A program made the translations under genes and the position numbers. Under the pieces are notes generated by a model. The model worked only from the letters and a program-made list of their open reading frames with translations, ran no database searches and had not been told where the DNA came from. Positions 10,798 to 21,011 of a stretch of DNA of 64,000 bases are shown in pieces. Within the stretch, counting starts at the first letter, position 1. Every line of letters starts with the position of its first letter. Origin of the DNA: Caulobacter sp. (GTDB lineage: Bacteria; Pseudomonadota; Alphaproteobacteria; Caulobacterales; Caulobacteraceae); assembly GCA_029866155.1 (NCBI GenBank), contig JARWZW010000018.1:31594-95593 (forward strand). The letters run 5' to 3'.

Positions 10798-11084
10798 TAC
10801 CGACGCCCTCCAATACTGTGACTCCTGCGGTCAATATGACGCAGACCCGCAGGGCCAGCTTTGCGCGGCGTCCTGCCTAGCGCGTGGGACGTGTGGCGGG
10901 CAAGCCGAAAGGGTGCAAATTTGATGACGCACTGTGACGATTTGGCGCCAATGCGCCTGAATTTTAGGCGCCATATCGGGACCGGGCGCGGGCTGTTGCA
11001 GGGCAAGGCTTCCGATCAATCGTTCAACAGGTGGTTTGCCTCGACCCGCGGAGCGGCTACCTCTCCCCAAAAACGGGGGCGGAA

Positions 11085-13196
11085 ATGCGTTGGGTTGCGA
11101 TGGTTTTTACGGGACTGGCGACGCTGGTCCTGATCGCGGTGCTGGCTCTGCTCGGGCTCGACTGGTCCAACAGACCGCAACCCCTCGATCTGGCAGGCCT
11201 GATCGCCAGGGGAGATCGATACGACGTCCAGATACGCCGGGACCGATGGGGAGTTCCGCATGTTCTGGGCAAATCCAACGCGGATGCAGCCTTTGGCCTC
11301 GCCTTCGCCCATGCCGAGGATGACTTCGCCACAATCCAGGACGTCGCCCTGGCGACCCGAGGAACTCTTGCCGGAAGGCTTGGTCTCAAGGCTGCTGCCG
11401 GAGACTACATCGTCAACCTGCTCGAGGTCTGGCAGACCGTAGACGCCGGCTACGAAAGGGACCTGCCGGCTGATCTCCGGGCTGTTCTGGAGGCCTATGC
11501 AGACGGAATAAACGCCTATGCAGCCCGTCACCCCGAGGCTGTAGAGCCCGGACTACTCCCCATGACAGGAAAGGACATCGCCGCCGGCTTTGTCTTCAAG
11601 ACCCCGTTCTTTTATGGCCTCGACGCGGAACTGAAGCGGCTCAACAGCCTGCCGCCTGATCATCTGCCCAAGGGCTCCAACGGTGTGGCCGTGGCGCCCT
11701 TGAGGGCATCGGACGGCGCGACCCGGTTGCTGGTCAATTCCCACCAACCCTTTACCGGGCCGGTGGCCTGGTATGAGGCCGTGGTGGAGAGTGGCGAAGG
11801 CTGGCACGTCGCCGGCGGCTTCTTTCCGGGTTCCCCTTTCATGCTGCATGGCCACAATGCCAGCCTGGGCTGGGCCAATACCGTCAACAAGCCAGACCTG
11901 ATCGATACCTATCGCCTGGTCCTGAACCCGGAAAATTCCAATCAGTACCGACTGGACGGCAAATGGCGGGATTTCGAACGCCAGGAGGCCAAACTTCGCA
12001 TCAGGCTGTTTGGTCCCTTCCACTGGACCGTCAAGCGTCCGGTCCTGCGATCGGTTCATGGACCGGTGATGGAGACAAAGGCCGGCGCCTTCGCCCTGCG
12101 CTACGCAGGAATGGGAGAAGCCCGCCAACCCCTGCAGTATTGGCGCCTCAATCTCGCTCGAAATCTCGATGAGTGGCGGGCCGCCATGGCGCTGCAGGCC
12201 CTGCCCAGCATCAACTACATCTATGCCGACAACGCAGGGAACATCGGCTATGTCTATAACGGTCTGTTTCCGGACCGAAAAGTCTCCGGCATCGATTGGT
12301 CCGTTGTGCTTCCAGGCGATCGATCGGACCTGATCTGGCGATCCTACCTGCCGTTCGATCGAATCCCGCAGATCTGGAATCCCCGATCGGGACTGGTGTT
12401 CAACGCCAACAATACGCCGTTCCAGGCCACGGCGATTGGCGATGGCCTGAACCCTGACGCCTTTCCGGCGAGCATGGGCATCCAGACCGATATGACCAAT
12501 CGCGCCTGGCGTGAGATGGAGACCTTTGGAGAAGACCGAAAGATCAGCGCAGAGGCCTTTGTTCGCTACAAGTTCGACGTCACCTATAGCGCCCGGTCCC
12601 GGGTCGCCGAAATTGTCACCGAGGCGCTTCGCCTGGATCCCGGCAAAGACGCTGACCTGAAGGCGGCCCAGGACCTGTTGCGACGTTGGGACCGACGCGC
12701 GACCCTCGACAACCGTTCGGCCGCCCTGGCCATCCTGACAGCCTGGTCAATCGAGCGGGAACCGGAAGATGGCAAGCAAAGACCCACAGTATCAACAGCT
12801 CTGACCCAGACTATTCACCTCTTGAAATCGACCCATGGACGGATCGACCCTGCCTGGGGAGAGGTCAATCGCCTGAGACGCGGATCTGTGGACCTGCCTG
12901 TCGACGGAGGCCCCGACACTCTCCGCGCCATCTATGGCGAACCGGACAGCTCAGGCCGTTTGACGGCCGTCGGCGGCGACACCTTCATCATGGTGGTGAG
13001 TTGGGACCGGAATGGCGCCCTGTCCAGCCAGAGCGTACATCAGTTTGGTTCGGCGACCCGGGACGAACGATCCCGTCACTACGCCGATCAGGCCCCGCTC
13101 TTTGCAACTCATCGCTTCAAGCCTGTCCTGTTTACTGAAGCCCAGCTGGCGGGACAGATTGTCGAATCCTACAGGCCCGGAGGACGGCGCTCCTGA
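11085..13196 (+). CDS. Penicillin acylase family protein (possible acyl-homoserine lactone acylase)
   Basis: N-terminal TM; RDRWGVPHVLGKSNADAAFGLAFAHAEDDF; Ntn nucleophile region PKGSNGVAVAP. Confidence 0.92.
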   Translation: MRWVAMVFTGLATLVLIAVLALLGLDWSNRPQPLDLAGLIARGDRYDVQIRRDRWGVPHVLGKSNADAAFGLAFAHAEDDFATIQDVALATRGTLAGRLGLKAAAGDYIVNLLEVWQTVDAGYERDLPADLRAVLEAYADGINAYAARHPEAVEPGLLPMTGKDIAAGFVFKTPFFYGLDAELKRLNSLPPDHLPKGSNGVAVAPLRASDGATRLLVNSHQPFTGPVAWYEAVVESGEGWHVAGGFFPGSPFMLHGHNASLGWANTVNKPDLIDTYRLVLNPENSNQYRLDGKWRDFERQEAKLRIRLFGPFHWTVKRPVLRSVHGPVMETKAGAFALRYAGMGEARQPLQYWRLNLARNLDEWRAAMALQALPSINYIYADNAGNIGYVYNGLFPDRKVSGIDWSVVLPGDRSDLIWRSYLPFDRIPQIWNPRSGLVFNANNTPFQATAIGDGLNPDAFPASMGIQTDMTNRAWREMETFGEDRKISAEAFVRYKFDVTYSARSRVAEIVTEALRLDPGKDADLKAAQDLLRRWDRRATLDNRSAALAILTAWSIEREPEDGKQRPTVSTALTQTIHLLKSTHGRIDPAWGEVNRLRRGSVDLPVDGGPDTLRAIYGEPDSSGRLTAVGGDTFIMVVSWDRNGALSSQSVHQFGSATRDERSRHYADQAPLFATHRFKPVLFTEAQLAGQIVESYRPGGRRS

Positions 13197-13270
13197 CGCC
13201 AGGTCAGGATTGCACTGCGACGCGACAGGGCTAGGGTGCCGCAAAACAGACGCGACAGGGTGGGTAGGCT

Positions 13271-14506
13271 ATGGGTAGTCAGCATGACGTGATTATCGTG
13301 GGCGGCGGCATCGGTGGCTCTGCGCTCGCCGCAGTCCTGGCGGCCCGGGGTCTCGACATCCTGCTGCTCGAACAGACCGAGGTGTTCGAGGACCGCGTCC
13401 GGGGCGAATGGATCGCCCCCTGGGGGGTGACCGAAACCCGCCGACTGGGCCTCTACGATCTGCTGGTCGGGGCTGGGGGTCACCATTTGACCCGCCACGT
13501 CACCTATGACGAGAGCCGGACGCCGGAAGAGGCCGAGGCGCGCACCCTGCCCCTGTCGGTGTTTGCAGCCGGCGTGCCTGGGCCCCTTTGCCTCGGCAAC
13601 CCCCTTCATGCCCAGACCCTGTTCGACGAGGCGGTTCGCAGGGGAGCCAAAGGCCTTAGGGGCGCGAGCGTCAGCGAGGTTCGGAGCGGCGGCCGTCCCG
13701 GCGTGACCTACAGTCAGGGTGGCGAAACCCTGAAGGCGGAAGCCCGGCTCGTTGTCGGGGCCGACGGCCGCGCGAGCAGCGTGCGGGAGTCCAGCGGCAT
13801 CACCCTGCACCAGGACCGGCCGCACCACTGGTTCGCCGGACTCCTCGTCGAAAATGCCCATAGCTGGCCCGACGACCTGCAGGCCATCGGCACCGAGGGG
13901 GATTTCGCCTTCCTCGCCTTTCCCCAGGGCGGCGGCAGGATCCGCCTCTATGGCAGCTACGGCCTCGAGCAGAAGCGCCGCTTTGGCGGCCCCGACGGCC
14001 CCCAGGCCTTCCTGGACGCCTTCCGGGTTCAGTGCAGCCCACTCAATGAGGCCATAGCCCGGGCGACGCCCGCAGGACCGCTGCTGTCCTATTTCAACAA
14101 TGACGGCTGGACGGACCAGCCCTTCGCCGAAGGGGTGGTCCTGATCGGTGATGCTGCGGGATGGAACGACCCCATCGTCGGGCTTGGTCTTTCGATCACC
14201 TACCGCGACGTCCGTATCGTCAGCGACATCCTGGCTGGAACCGACTGGTCCATGGCCGCCTTCGCGCCCTATGCGGAGGAACGCTCCGAACGGATGCGCC
14301 GCCTGCGGCTGGCCGCGTCAGTCACCTCCACCCTGGACGCCGAATTCGGTGAGGCGGCCAAGGCCCGGCGTCGACGGCATTTCGAACGAACAGCGGAGGA
14401 TCCGTCTCTGGGAGCCTATGGCCTCGCCATTATGGGCGGACCGGAAATGGCGCCGCCGGAGGTCTTCACACCGGAGTTCCGTGAACGCGTTCTGGAGACT
14501 GCATGA
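13271..14506 (+). CDS. FAD-dependent monooxygenase
   Basis: VIIVGGGIGGSALAAVLAARGLDILLLEQ, VVGADGRASSVRE, LIGDAAGWNDPIVGLGLS. Confidence 0.93.
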   Translation: MGSQHDVIIVGGGIGGSALAAVLAARGLDILLLEQTEVFEDRVRGEWIAPWGVTETRRLGLYDLLVGAGGHHLTRHVTYDESRTPEEAEARTLPLSVFAAGVPGPLCLGNPLHAQTLFDEAVRRGAKGLRGASVSEVRSGGRPGVTYSQGGETLKAEARLVVGADGRASSVRESSGITLHQDRPHHWFAGLLVENAHSWPDDLQAIGTEGDFAFLAFPQGGGRIRLYGSYGLEQKRRFGGPDGPQAFLDAFRVQCSPLNEAIARATPAGPLLSYFNNDGWTDQPFAEGVVLIGDAAGWNDPIVGLGLSITYRDVRIVSDILAGTDWSMAAFAPYAEERSERMRRLRLAASVTSTLDAEFGEAAKARRRRHFERTAEDPSLGAYGLAIMGGPEMAPPEVFTPEFRERVLETA

Positions 14507-14856
14507 TGGACATCGAGGATTACAATGGCCGCTGGCTGGCAGCCTGGACGGCCAAGGACGTTTCCACCCTGCTGGCCTTCTATTCGCCCGACTGCATCTA
14601 CAAGGACAATAACACAGCCGGCGGCATCGAGGGGCATGCGGCCCTGAAACCCTATCTCGAGGGCCTTTTCGCAGCGACCCCTGCCATGACCTACGAGCCT
14701 GAAACGGTCTGGGCCATAGAGGGTGGATTCTGCGGTCGCTGGTACTGCACTATCGACATGCCGGAAGGCCCCCAGCGCATGCGGGGCTTCGATCTGGTCA
14801 TCCTGTCGGGCGACCAGATCATCCACAATGAGGTCTATGTGCATCCCCTGCCCTGA
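14503..14856 (+). CDS. SnoaL/NTF2-like protein
   Basis: 117 aa; ATG overlaps monooxygenase stop; YNGRWLAAWTAKDVSTLLAFYSPDCIYKDN. Confidence 0.88.
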   Translation: MMDIEDYNGRWLAAWTAKDVSTLLAFYSPDCIYKDNNTAGGIEGHAALKPYLEGLFAATPAMTYEPETVWAIEGGFCGRWYCTIDMPEGPQRMRGFDLVILSGDQIIHNEVYVHPLP

Positions 14857-14923
14857 CCGGCAGCCGGAGCATCGGGCATCCAGCCAGCAAGGGTGAGGAC
14901 TGCGATCAGGCGAGGCCCTCGAC

Positions 14924-14962
14924 CCTGTCTGTTCTGGAGGTGTTGCCTCCAGAACAGACAGG
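14924..14962. terminator. Strong bidirectional terminator hairpin
   Basis: CCTGTCTGTTCTGGAGG-TGTTG-CCTCCAGAACAGACAGG, 17-bp perfect stem between convergent genes. Confidence 0.85.
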
Positions 14963-14963
14963 A

Positions 14964-16112
14964 CTATCCGCCCCGCTTCATGGTCTCGCGGGCGATGACC
15001 AGCTGCTGCACCTGGCTGGTGCCTTCATAAATCCGGAAAATGCGCACGTCGCGGTAAAGCCGTTCAATGCCGTAGTCTGCGACATAGCCGGCTCCGCCAA
15101 AGATCTGTACGGCCCTGTCCGCCACACGGCCCACCATTTCGGAGGCATAGTATTTGGCGGCGGCGGCCTCCAGAACGATGTTCTGGCCGGAGTCGCGCTT
15201 GCGGGCGCTCTCCAGCACCAGAGCCCGGGCTGCCATGGCCTCGGTCTTGCTGTCGGCCAGCATGGCCTGGACCATCTGGAAGCTGGCCAGGGTCTGACCG
15301 AACTGCTTGCGTTCGCCGGCATAGGCGACGCAGTCGGCGATCAACCGCTCGGCGACGCCGACACAGAGGGCTCCGATATGCAGACGTCCTTTGTCGAGCA
15401 CCTGCATGGCGACCTTGAAGCCTTCGCCTTCAGCTCCCAGGCGGTTCTCGACCGGCACCCGGACATTGTCGAAGGTGATGTCGTGAATCTGGGCGCCGTG
15501 CTGGCCCATCTTCTTTTCGGGGCTGCCGACTGTGATGCCTGGAAGGTCGCTGGGCACCAGAAAGGCGCTTACCCCGGCGCCACCCTTGGCCGCAGGGTTG
15601 CTACGCGCCATGACCGTAAACAGTCCGGCCTTTCCGGCGTTGGTGATGTACCGCTTGGAGCCATTCAGGACATAGACATCGCCATCCAGGATCGCCCGGG
15701 TCTGAACCGCCGCGCTGTCAGATCCGGCCTCGGGCTCGGTCAGGGCGAAGGACGTGACCGTCTCGCCTGACGCAATGCCGGGCAACCATCTGGCCTTCTG
15801 CTCGTCATTGCCGAACATCACCAGCCCCTGGCTGCCGATTCCGACATTGGTGCCGAACTCCGAACGGAAGGCCGGGCTGGTGCGCCCCATTTCGAAGATC
15901 ACCAGACACTCATCCTCCATGGACAGGTCCAGCCCGCCATACTCCTCCGGTATCGACAGGCCGAAGAGTCCGAGGTTACGCATTTCGGCGATGACAGGCT
16001 CCGGCACCTCATTGGCCTCGGCCACCAGGGCTTCCAGCGGCCGAAGCCGCTCACTGACGAAACGGCGGACAGTGTCGACCAACTGGTCACGGGTTTCAGC
16101 ATCGAGCGCCAT
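14964..16112 (-). CDS. Acyl-CoA dehydrogenase
   Basis: 382 aa; FALTEPEAGSD, FGGAGYVADYGIERLYRDVRIFRIYEGTSQVQQLVIAR. Confidence 0.96.
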   Translation of the reverse strand: MALDAETRDQLVDTVRRFVSERLRPLEALVAEANEVPEPVIAEMRNLGLFGLSIPEEYGGLDLSMEDECLVIFEMGRTSPAFRSEFGTNVGIGSQGLVMFGNDEQKARWLPGIASGETVTSFALTEPEAGSDSAAVQTRAILDGDVYVLNGSKRYITNAGKAGLFTVMARSNPAAKGGAGVSAFLVPSDLPGITVGSPEKKMGQHGAQIHDITFDNVRVPVENRLGAEGEGFKVAMQVLDKGRLHIGALCVGVAERLIADCVAYAGERKQFGQTLASFQMVQAMLADSKTEAMAARALVLESARKRDSGQNIVLEAAAAKYYASEMVGRVADRAVQIFGGAGYVADYGIERLYRDVRIFRIYEGTSQVQQLVIARETMKRGG

Positions 16113-16350
16113 GGCGGGTTCCCTTCTTTTCTGCGTTCCCACCTAGGCCAGAAGTCCGGCAAGGTGAAGGGCGATGCTGCAAGGACAGGCCCGAGCCGAC
16201 AACCGTGGATTCAACCAAGCTGTATTCTTGCCGATTGCATGAAACTACAGGGACCTGGAAACCTAAAAGCGCTCGCCTGAACCGCGATCAGGGTTGCGGG
16301 ATGCTTTCAATCCGTTAACGTTCCTCTTGTGTGAGGATCCGGGGGAACGG

Positions 16351-17349
16351 ATGCGACCGATAGCGGCAATTGGACTGACCTGCGTGGCCGCAATGACGGC
16401 GGCGTCGTTGTCAGCCGTGTCCGTCAACAGTGCGGGTTCGGACGGTCTGAGTGATAACAGCCTGATCAAGGGCGCGGATTTTTCCAAGGCGTTTACGGGA
16501 GACGTCGAAACCCGCCGCCTGCCAGACGATCCCGACGCCCCGATCCGGACATCCCGTTTCGACGTGACTCCGCTTTCCACCATTGAACTGGCCGGCGCAG
16601 CGCCTCTGACGACACCGGCGGCACAGAACATCACTGTTGCATCGACCATCAATGAAACGCCCGCGCCGGCGCCACAGGCTGAAGGGTCGGCTGTCATGGC
16701 CAGCGCCAGCGAACCGACCGCTGTCCCGCTGGAACGTGTCGCGCCTCCGCTACCTCGGCGCCTTTCATCGGGCGGCAAGATTGCGGCGATGACCGGGCTG
16801 GGACTCAATCAGCCAGGTTTTCAGCCCGGCCTTTCTCCCCGGTCGCCATTTTCGATCGGACGCAGGGTCAGTCTCAGCCTGACCACCAATGAAGGACCGA
16901 TGTCTCCCGACTCGGGCCTTTCCATGAACGCAAGGACTGAGCGCCAGAACCTGGCCGCCCAGCCCATAGCAGCCAAATCCCGCCTTTTTGACAATCGCCG
17001 ACTGGCTATCCAGGTCGATGTGTCTCCAGAAAAGAGCCGCAAGGGTCGCTGGTTCCTTTTCGCGGCTTCTTCAGGCGAGGCGCTCGGCTTCAATCTGTTC
17101 GGCGACAGCGCCAAGAGCGGGCGCAAGCGCAACAGTTGGTCTCTCGAAAAGCTTGCAGAGTATGGCAAGGCCCAGCTCGGCCTGGGCTGGCGCAAGGGCC
17201 CGATGCAGGTCTCCGCCGTCGCGACCCAAAGGGAAGTCGGCGCCTATGGTTATGTTCGTGACGATACCGTTCTGGGGCTGTCCTTCACCATCAGCGGCGG
17301 CAATCGCCTGCCGGCTCCCAAGGCCCGGCGGGGCATGCCGCGGGACTAG
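16351..17349 (+). CDS. Exported protein of unknown function
   Basis: Signal-like N-term MRPIAAIGLTCVAAMTAASLSAVSVNSA; long Pro/Ala-rich region; no recognised domain. Confidence 0.75.
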   Translation: MRPIAAIGLTCVAAMTAASLSAVSVNSAGSDGLSDNSLIKGADFSKAFTGDVETRRLPDDPDAPIRTSRFDVTPLSTIELAGAAPLTTPAAQNITVASTINETPAPAPQAEGSAVMASASEPTAVPLERVAPPLPRRLSSGGKIAAMTGLGLNQPGFQPGLSPRSPFSIGRRVSLSLTTNEGPMSPDSGLSMNARTERQNLAAQPIAAKSRLFDNRRLAIQVDVSPEKSRKGRWFLFAASSGEALGFNLFGDSAKSGRKRNSWSLEKLAEYGKAQLGLGWRKGPMQVSAVATQREVGAYGYVRDDTVLGLSFTISGGNRLPAPKARRGMPRD

Positions 17350-17396
17350 AGTCCGGCAAGGTTTCCCTTGACGGTCGGCCGGTCTAGACAGGGATA

Positions 17397-18863
17397 GTGA
17401 TTGTCCCAGCCACCCCGACCGAGCCGGCGCCGCGCCCGACTACCCCCCTCGCAGCGCGACTGACCTCACTGGCGGTGGCCAGTGCTCTGCTGATGGAGTT
17501 CATCGACTCCACATCCCTGTCCACCGCCTTGCCGACCCTGGCCAAGGCCTTTGACGCAGACCCGGTCCATCTCAAGCTGGCCTTGACCAGCTACATCCTC
17601 GCCCTTGCGGTCTTTGTGCCGATCAGCGGTTGGGCTTCGGAGCGGTTCGGCGCGCGGCGGGTCTTTCTGGCCGCCATGGCGGTCTTCCTGACCGGTTCGG
17701 TCCTGTGCGGCTTTTCGACCAACCTGACCCAGCTTGTAGCCTTTCGCATTCTGCAGGGTATGGGCGGGGCGATGATGACACCGGTTGCCCGGTTGATCGT
17801 CGTGGGCTCAACACCGCGAGAACAACTGATCAAAGCCATGGGGTGGTTTACCATGCCAGCCCTGGTCGGGCCCCTGATCGGCCCCCCGTTGGCCGGACTT
17901 GTCCTGGCCGTGGCCGACTGGCCCTGGATTTTCTGGCTCAATGTTCCTGTCGGCCTGCTAGGCATGGCCGCTGTCATGAAATTTGTGCCCGACCTCTCCA
18001 GCACGGACCCGGGCCGGTTCGACTGGAGCGGCTTTATGCTGTCAGCCGTCGCCATCACCGGCCTCGTGGCGGTTGCCGAGACGGCGGGGCTGGATCTCGT
18101 TCCCCTGCCTGCACAGTTGGGACTGTTACTGCTCGCCACCGGATGCGGTCTCGCCTATCTGCATCTCGCCCGTCACAAGGTCAGGCCGATCCTTGATCTG
18201 GCGTTGCTACGGTATCCGACCTTTCGGGCCAGTGTGCTCGGGGGTAGCTTCGTCCGGCTGGGGATCGGGGCGACTCCATTTCTGATGCCGCTGCTGTTGC
18301 AGGTCGGACTGGGCTGGACACCGCTCCAGGCTGGCTCCGTGACCCTGGCCGGCGGACTGGGCGTGCTTTGCGCCCGTCCTGTAGCGATCGTGATCCTGCG
18401 CCGGATCGGATTTAGGGCTTCGCTGATCCTGTTCGTGATCCTCAGCGCAGCCCTCACTGCAGTACCCGGGCTGTTTTCTGCCGGGACGCCGATCCCCCTG
18501 ATCATGGTCCTGCTGTTCCTTACCGGGTTTTGCCGGTCCAACCAGTTCATCGCCGCCAACACCATCGCCTATGCCGATATCCCAAATGAGAAGGTCGCCG
18601 CCGCCTCCACCCTTTCGGCGGTAACCCAGCAGATCGGCCTGGCCCTGGGGGTCAGCTTTGGCGGACTTATGTTGGGCCTGACCCGGGGCCCGGGGGCCGA
18701 GGTCACTTCGGAGACCGCCCTCCGGTCAGACGCCTTTACCCTACCTTTCCTGGCCATCGGCCTGATCACCCTGATGGCGGTTCCGGTTTATCTGGCCCTC
18801 GATCCGAAGGCCGGAGCAAACCTGAGCGGACATGGCCAGAGCTCTTCGGGCGACAAACCATGA
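17397..18863 (+). CDS. MFS transporter, DHA2-like drug:H+ antiporter
   Basis: 488 aa, about 14 hydrophobic segments; MEFIDSTSLSTALPTLAKAF, GWASERFGARRVF. Confidence 0.93.
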   Translation: MIVPATPTEPAPRPTTPLAARLTSLAVASALLMEFIDSTSLSTALPTLAKAFDADPVHLKLALTSYILALAVFVPISGWASERFGARRVFLAAMAVFLTGSVLCGFSTNLTQLVAFRILQGMGGAMMTPVARLIVVGSTPREQLIKAMGWFTMPALVGPLIGPPLAGLVLAVADWPWIFWLNVPVGLLGMAAVMKFVPDLSSTDPGRFDWSGFMLSAVAITGLVAVAETAGLDLVPLPAQLGLLLLATGCGLAYLHLARHKVRPILDLALLRYPTFRASVLGGSFVRLGIGATPFLMPLLLQVGLGWTPLQAGSVTLAGGLGVLCARPVAIVILRRIGFRASLILFVILSAALTAVPGLFSAGTPIPLIMVLLFLTGFCRSNQFIAANTIAYADIPNEKVAAASTLSAVTQQIGLALGVSFGGLMLGLTRGPGAEVTSETALRSDAFTLPFLAIGLITLMAVPVYLALDPKAGANLSGHGQSSSGDKP

Positions 18864-19870
18864 CGCCCCGACTGGAAGCCCGCCGGTTGGTCCGGCGCTA
18901 TGGAAACATCACAGCCGTCAAGGATCTGTCCCTGTCTCTGGGCGCTGGACAGGTAACCTGCCTGCTCGGGCCGTCCGGCTGCGGCAAAAGCACGTTGCTG
19001 CGTCTGCTTGCCGGCCTGGAACGTCCCGACGCAGGCTTGATTGTCGCTGATGGCGTCACCCTGTCGGGCCAGGAGGTCCATAGCCCGGCCGAGTCGCGCG
19101 ATATCGGACTGGTGTTCCAGGACCATGCGTTGTTTCCGCATCTCTCCGCTCTGGACAACGTCGCCTTCGGCCTGGCGGATGTTCCAAAACCCCACAGAAG
19201 ACCCAGGGCCCTGGCCGCCCTGGAGCAGGTTCAGATGAGCCACCGCGCCCATGCGTCACCGGGAAGCCTGTCGGGCGGCGAGCGGCAGCGCGTGGCCCTC
19301 GCGAGAACCCTGGTCCGGGGACCGGCGGTGGTTCTGATGGATGAGCCCTTTTCGGGACTGGACGGCGCCTTGCGGACCGAGGTCCGCGCGGTGACTCTGG
19401 AGGCCCTGAAGCGATCAGGTGCGGCGGTGCTGATTGTCACCCACGACCCGCAGGACGCCCTCATGACTGCCGACACCCTCATCCTGATGCGGGAAGGGGA
19501 GATCCTGCAGACCGGCGCGCCTCAGGACTGCTACTTCCGACCCAGGTCTGTCGTCGCGGCCAGGTTGCTGGGCGATGTAAATGTCCTGACCGCCAGAATG
19601 GCGGGGAGCTCAGCCGTCACGGCATTTGGATCGCTGGCCGTCGACAGACCCGTCAGCCAGATCCTGGCGCGACCAGAGGCGCTGGTCCTGTCCGGAGACG
19701 GAGTCCAGGCGCTGGTGGTCGAGCGACGCTTTGCCGGCAGCCGGACGCAACTGGTCCTGACCTCCGGAGGCGAGATCGCCACGGGCTACGCCCCCCCCGT
19801 CGGCGGTCCCTCCCCGGGGGACCGCGTCGGAGTCGTCCTTGATCCCGCAGCCTGCACAGGCCTGGATTAG
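18860..19870 (+). CDS. ABC transporter ATP-binding protein (FbpC/PotA-like, TOBE-type C-terminus)
   Basis: GPSGCGKSTLLRLLAGLERPDAG, LSGGERQRVALARTL, VVLMDEPFSGLD; start overlaps MFS stop. Confidence 0.93.
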   Translation: MTPRLEARRLVRRYGNITAVKDLSLSLGAGQVTCLLGPSGCGKSTLLRLLAGLERPDAGLIVADGVTLSGQEVHSPAESRDIGLVFQDHALFPHLSALDNVAFGLADVPKPHRRPRALAALEQVQMSHRAHASPGSLSGGERQRVALARTLVRGPAVVLMDEPFSGLDGALRTEVRAVTLEALKRSGAAVLIVTHDPQDALMTADTLILMREGEILQTGAPQDCYFRPRSVVAARLLGDVNVLTARMAGSSAVTAFGSLAVDRPVSQILARPEALVLSGDGVQALVVERRFAGSRTQLVLTSGGEIATGYAPPVGGPSPGDRVGVVLDPAACTGLD

Positions 19871-20919
19871 GTTCTCAGCCTTTCCCGGGCCATTTCATTG
19901 GCGATGACATCGGTGGGACGACCTTCCACGGATGAGCGGTCCATGATCTGGTCAAGAGTCTCCATCAAGCGAGCCAGTTTGGCTTCGACCCAGTCCCGGT
20001 CGAAGCCTTCTCCCATTTCCAGACCTCGGATCTCGGCGGCTACATTGATAATGCCACCGCCGTTGATGACATAGTCAGGAGCATAGATCATGCCCCGCTC
20101 GAACAACCGCTGTCCGGCTTCGGCAGAAACCAGCTGGTTGTTTGCAGCGCCGGCCACGACCCGCCCCTTCAGCCGGTCCAGAGCTTCAAGCGTCAGGGCG
20201 CCACCCATGGCGCAAGGAGCGAAAACCTCGGCTTCGACATCCAGGATGGCGTCAGGAGCCACGACCCGGGCGCCAGTCCGATGGGCCAGCCTATCCAGCG
20301 CCTCCTGATTGACGTCGGTGATTACAAGACTTGCGCCTGCGTCATGGAGCTTTTCGGCAAGATACCCGCCCACATGGCCCACACCCTGGATCGCCACCGT
20401 TACGCCTTTGAGGTCACGACCATAGGCCCGTTCCACACAGAGCCGCAGTCCGCGGAAGACTCCCTCCGCCGTCACCGGACTGGGATCGCCGGAAGCAGCA
20501 GCGTGGCCTTCGAGGCCGGCGACAAAACGGGTCTCCTTGCGGGCCTCCATCAGGTCGGCCGGGGAGACACCGACATCCTCGGCCGTCCAGTAACGCCCGC
20601 CTACCCGCTCGACGGCGCGACCAAAGGCCTGAAAGAGCTGCGGCGACTTGCCGGTTCGCGAATTGCCGATGATCACCGCCTTGCCGCCGCCCAGATCCAG
20701 ATCAGCCATGGCATTCTTGTAGGACATGGCCCTGGAAAGGCGCAGGGCGTCCGTCAGGGCCGCTTCGGCGCTTTCGTAAGGCCACATGCGACAGCCACCG
20801 GCAGCGGGACCCCGGACCGTCGAATGGACTGCAATGATGGTCTGGAGACCGGAGGCCGGGTCGCTGAAAGCGTGCACGCCCTCATGGTCTTCAAAGGCGG
20901 GAGAGTCGAAGAGAGTCAT
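19867..20919 (-). CDS. Glu/Leu/Phe/Val dehydrogenase (leucine dehydrogenase-like)
   Basis: AAGGCRMWPYESAEAALTDALRLSRAMSYKNAMADLDLGGGKAVI; GVGHVGGYLAEKLHDAGA. Confidence 0.93.
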   Translation of the reverse strand: MTLFDSPAFEDHEGVHAFSDPASGLQTIIAVHSTVRGPAAGGCRMWPYESAEAALTDALRLSRAMSYKNAMADLDLGGGKAVIIGNSRTGKSPQLFQAFGRAVERVGGRYWTAEDVGVSPADLMEARKETRFVAGLEGHAAASGDPSPVTAEGVFRGLRLCVERAYGRDLKGVTVAIQGVGHVGGYLAEKLHDAGASLVITDVNQEALDRLAHRTGARVVAPDAILDVEAEVFAPCAMGGALTLEALDRLKGRVVAGAANNQLVSAEAGQRLFERGMIYAPDYVINGGGIINVAAEIRGLEMGEGFDRDWVEAKLARLMETLDQIMDRSSVEGRPTDVIANEMARERLRT

Positions 20920-21011
20920 GCCGGAATTTTTTCTGCCTTTGGGCATAGTGCGGGCAAGAGAGTCCGTCGGCGCGCTTTACGCCGCACAGCTTATCCCTAC
21001 AACCCCCATGA

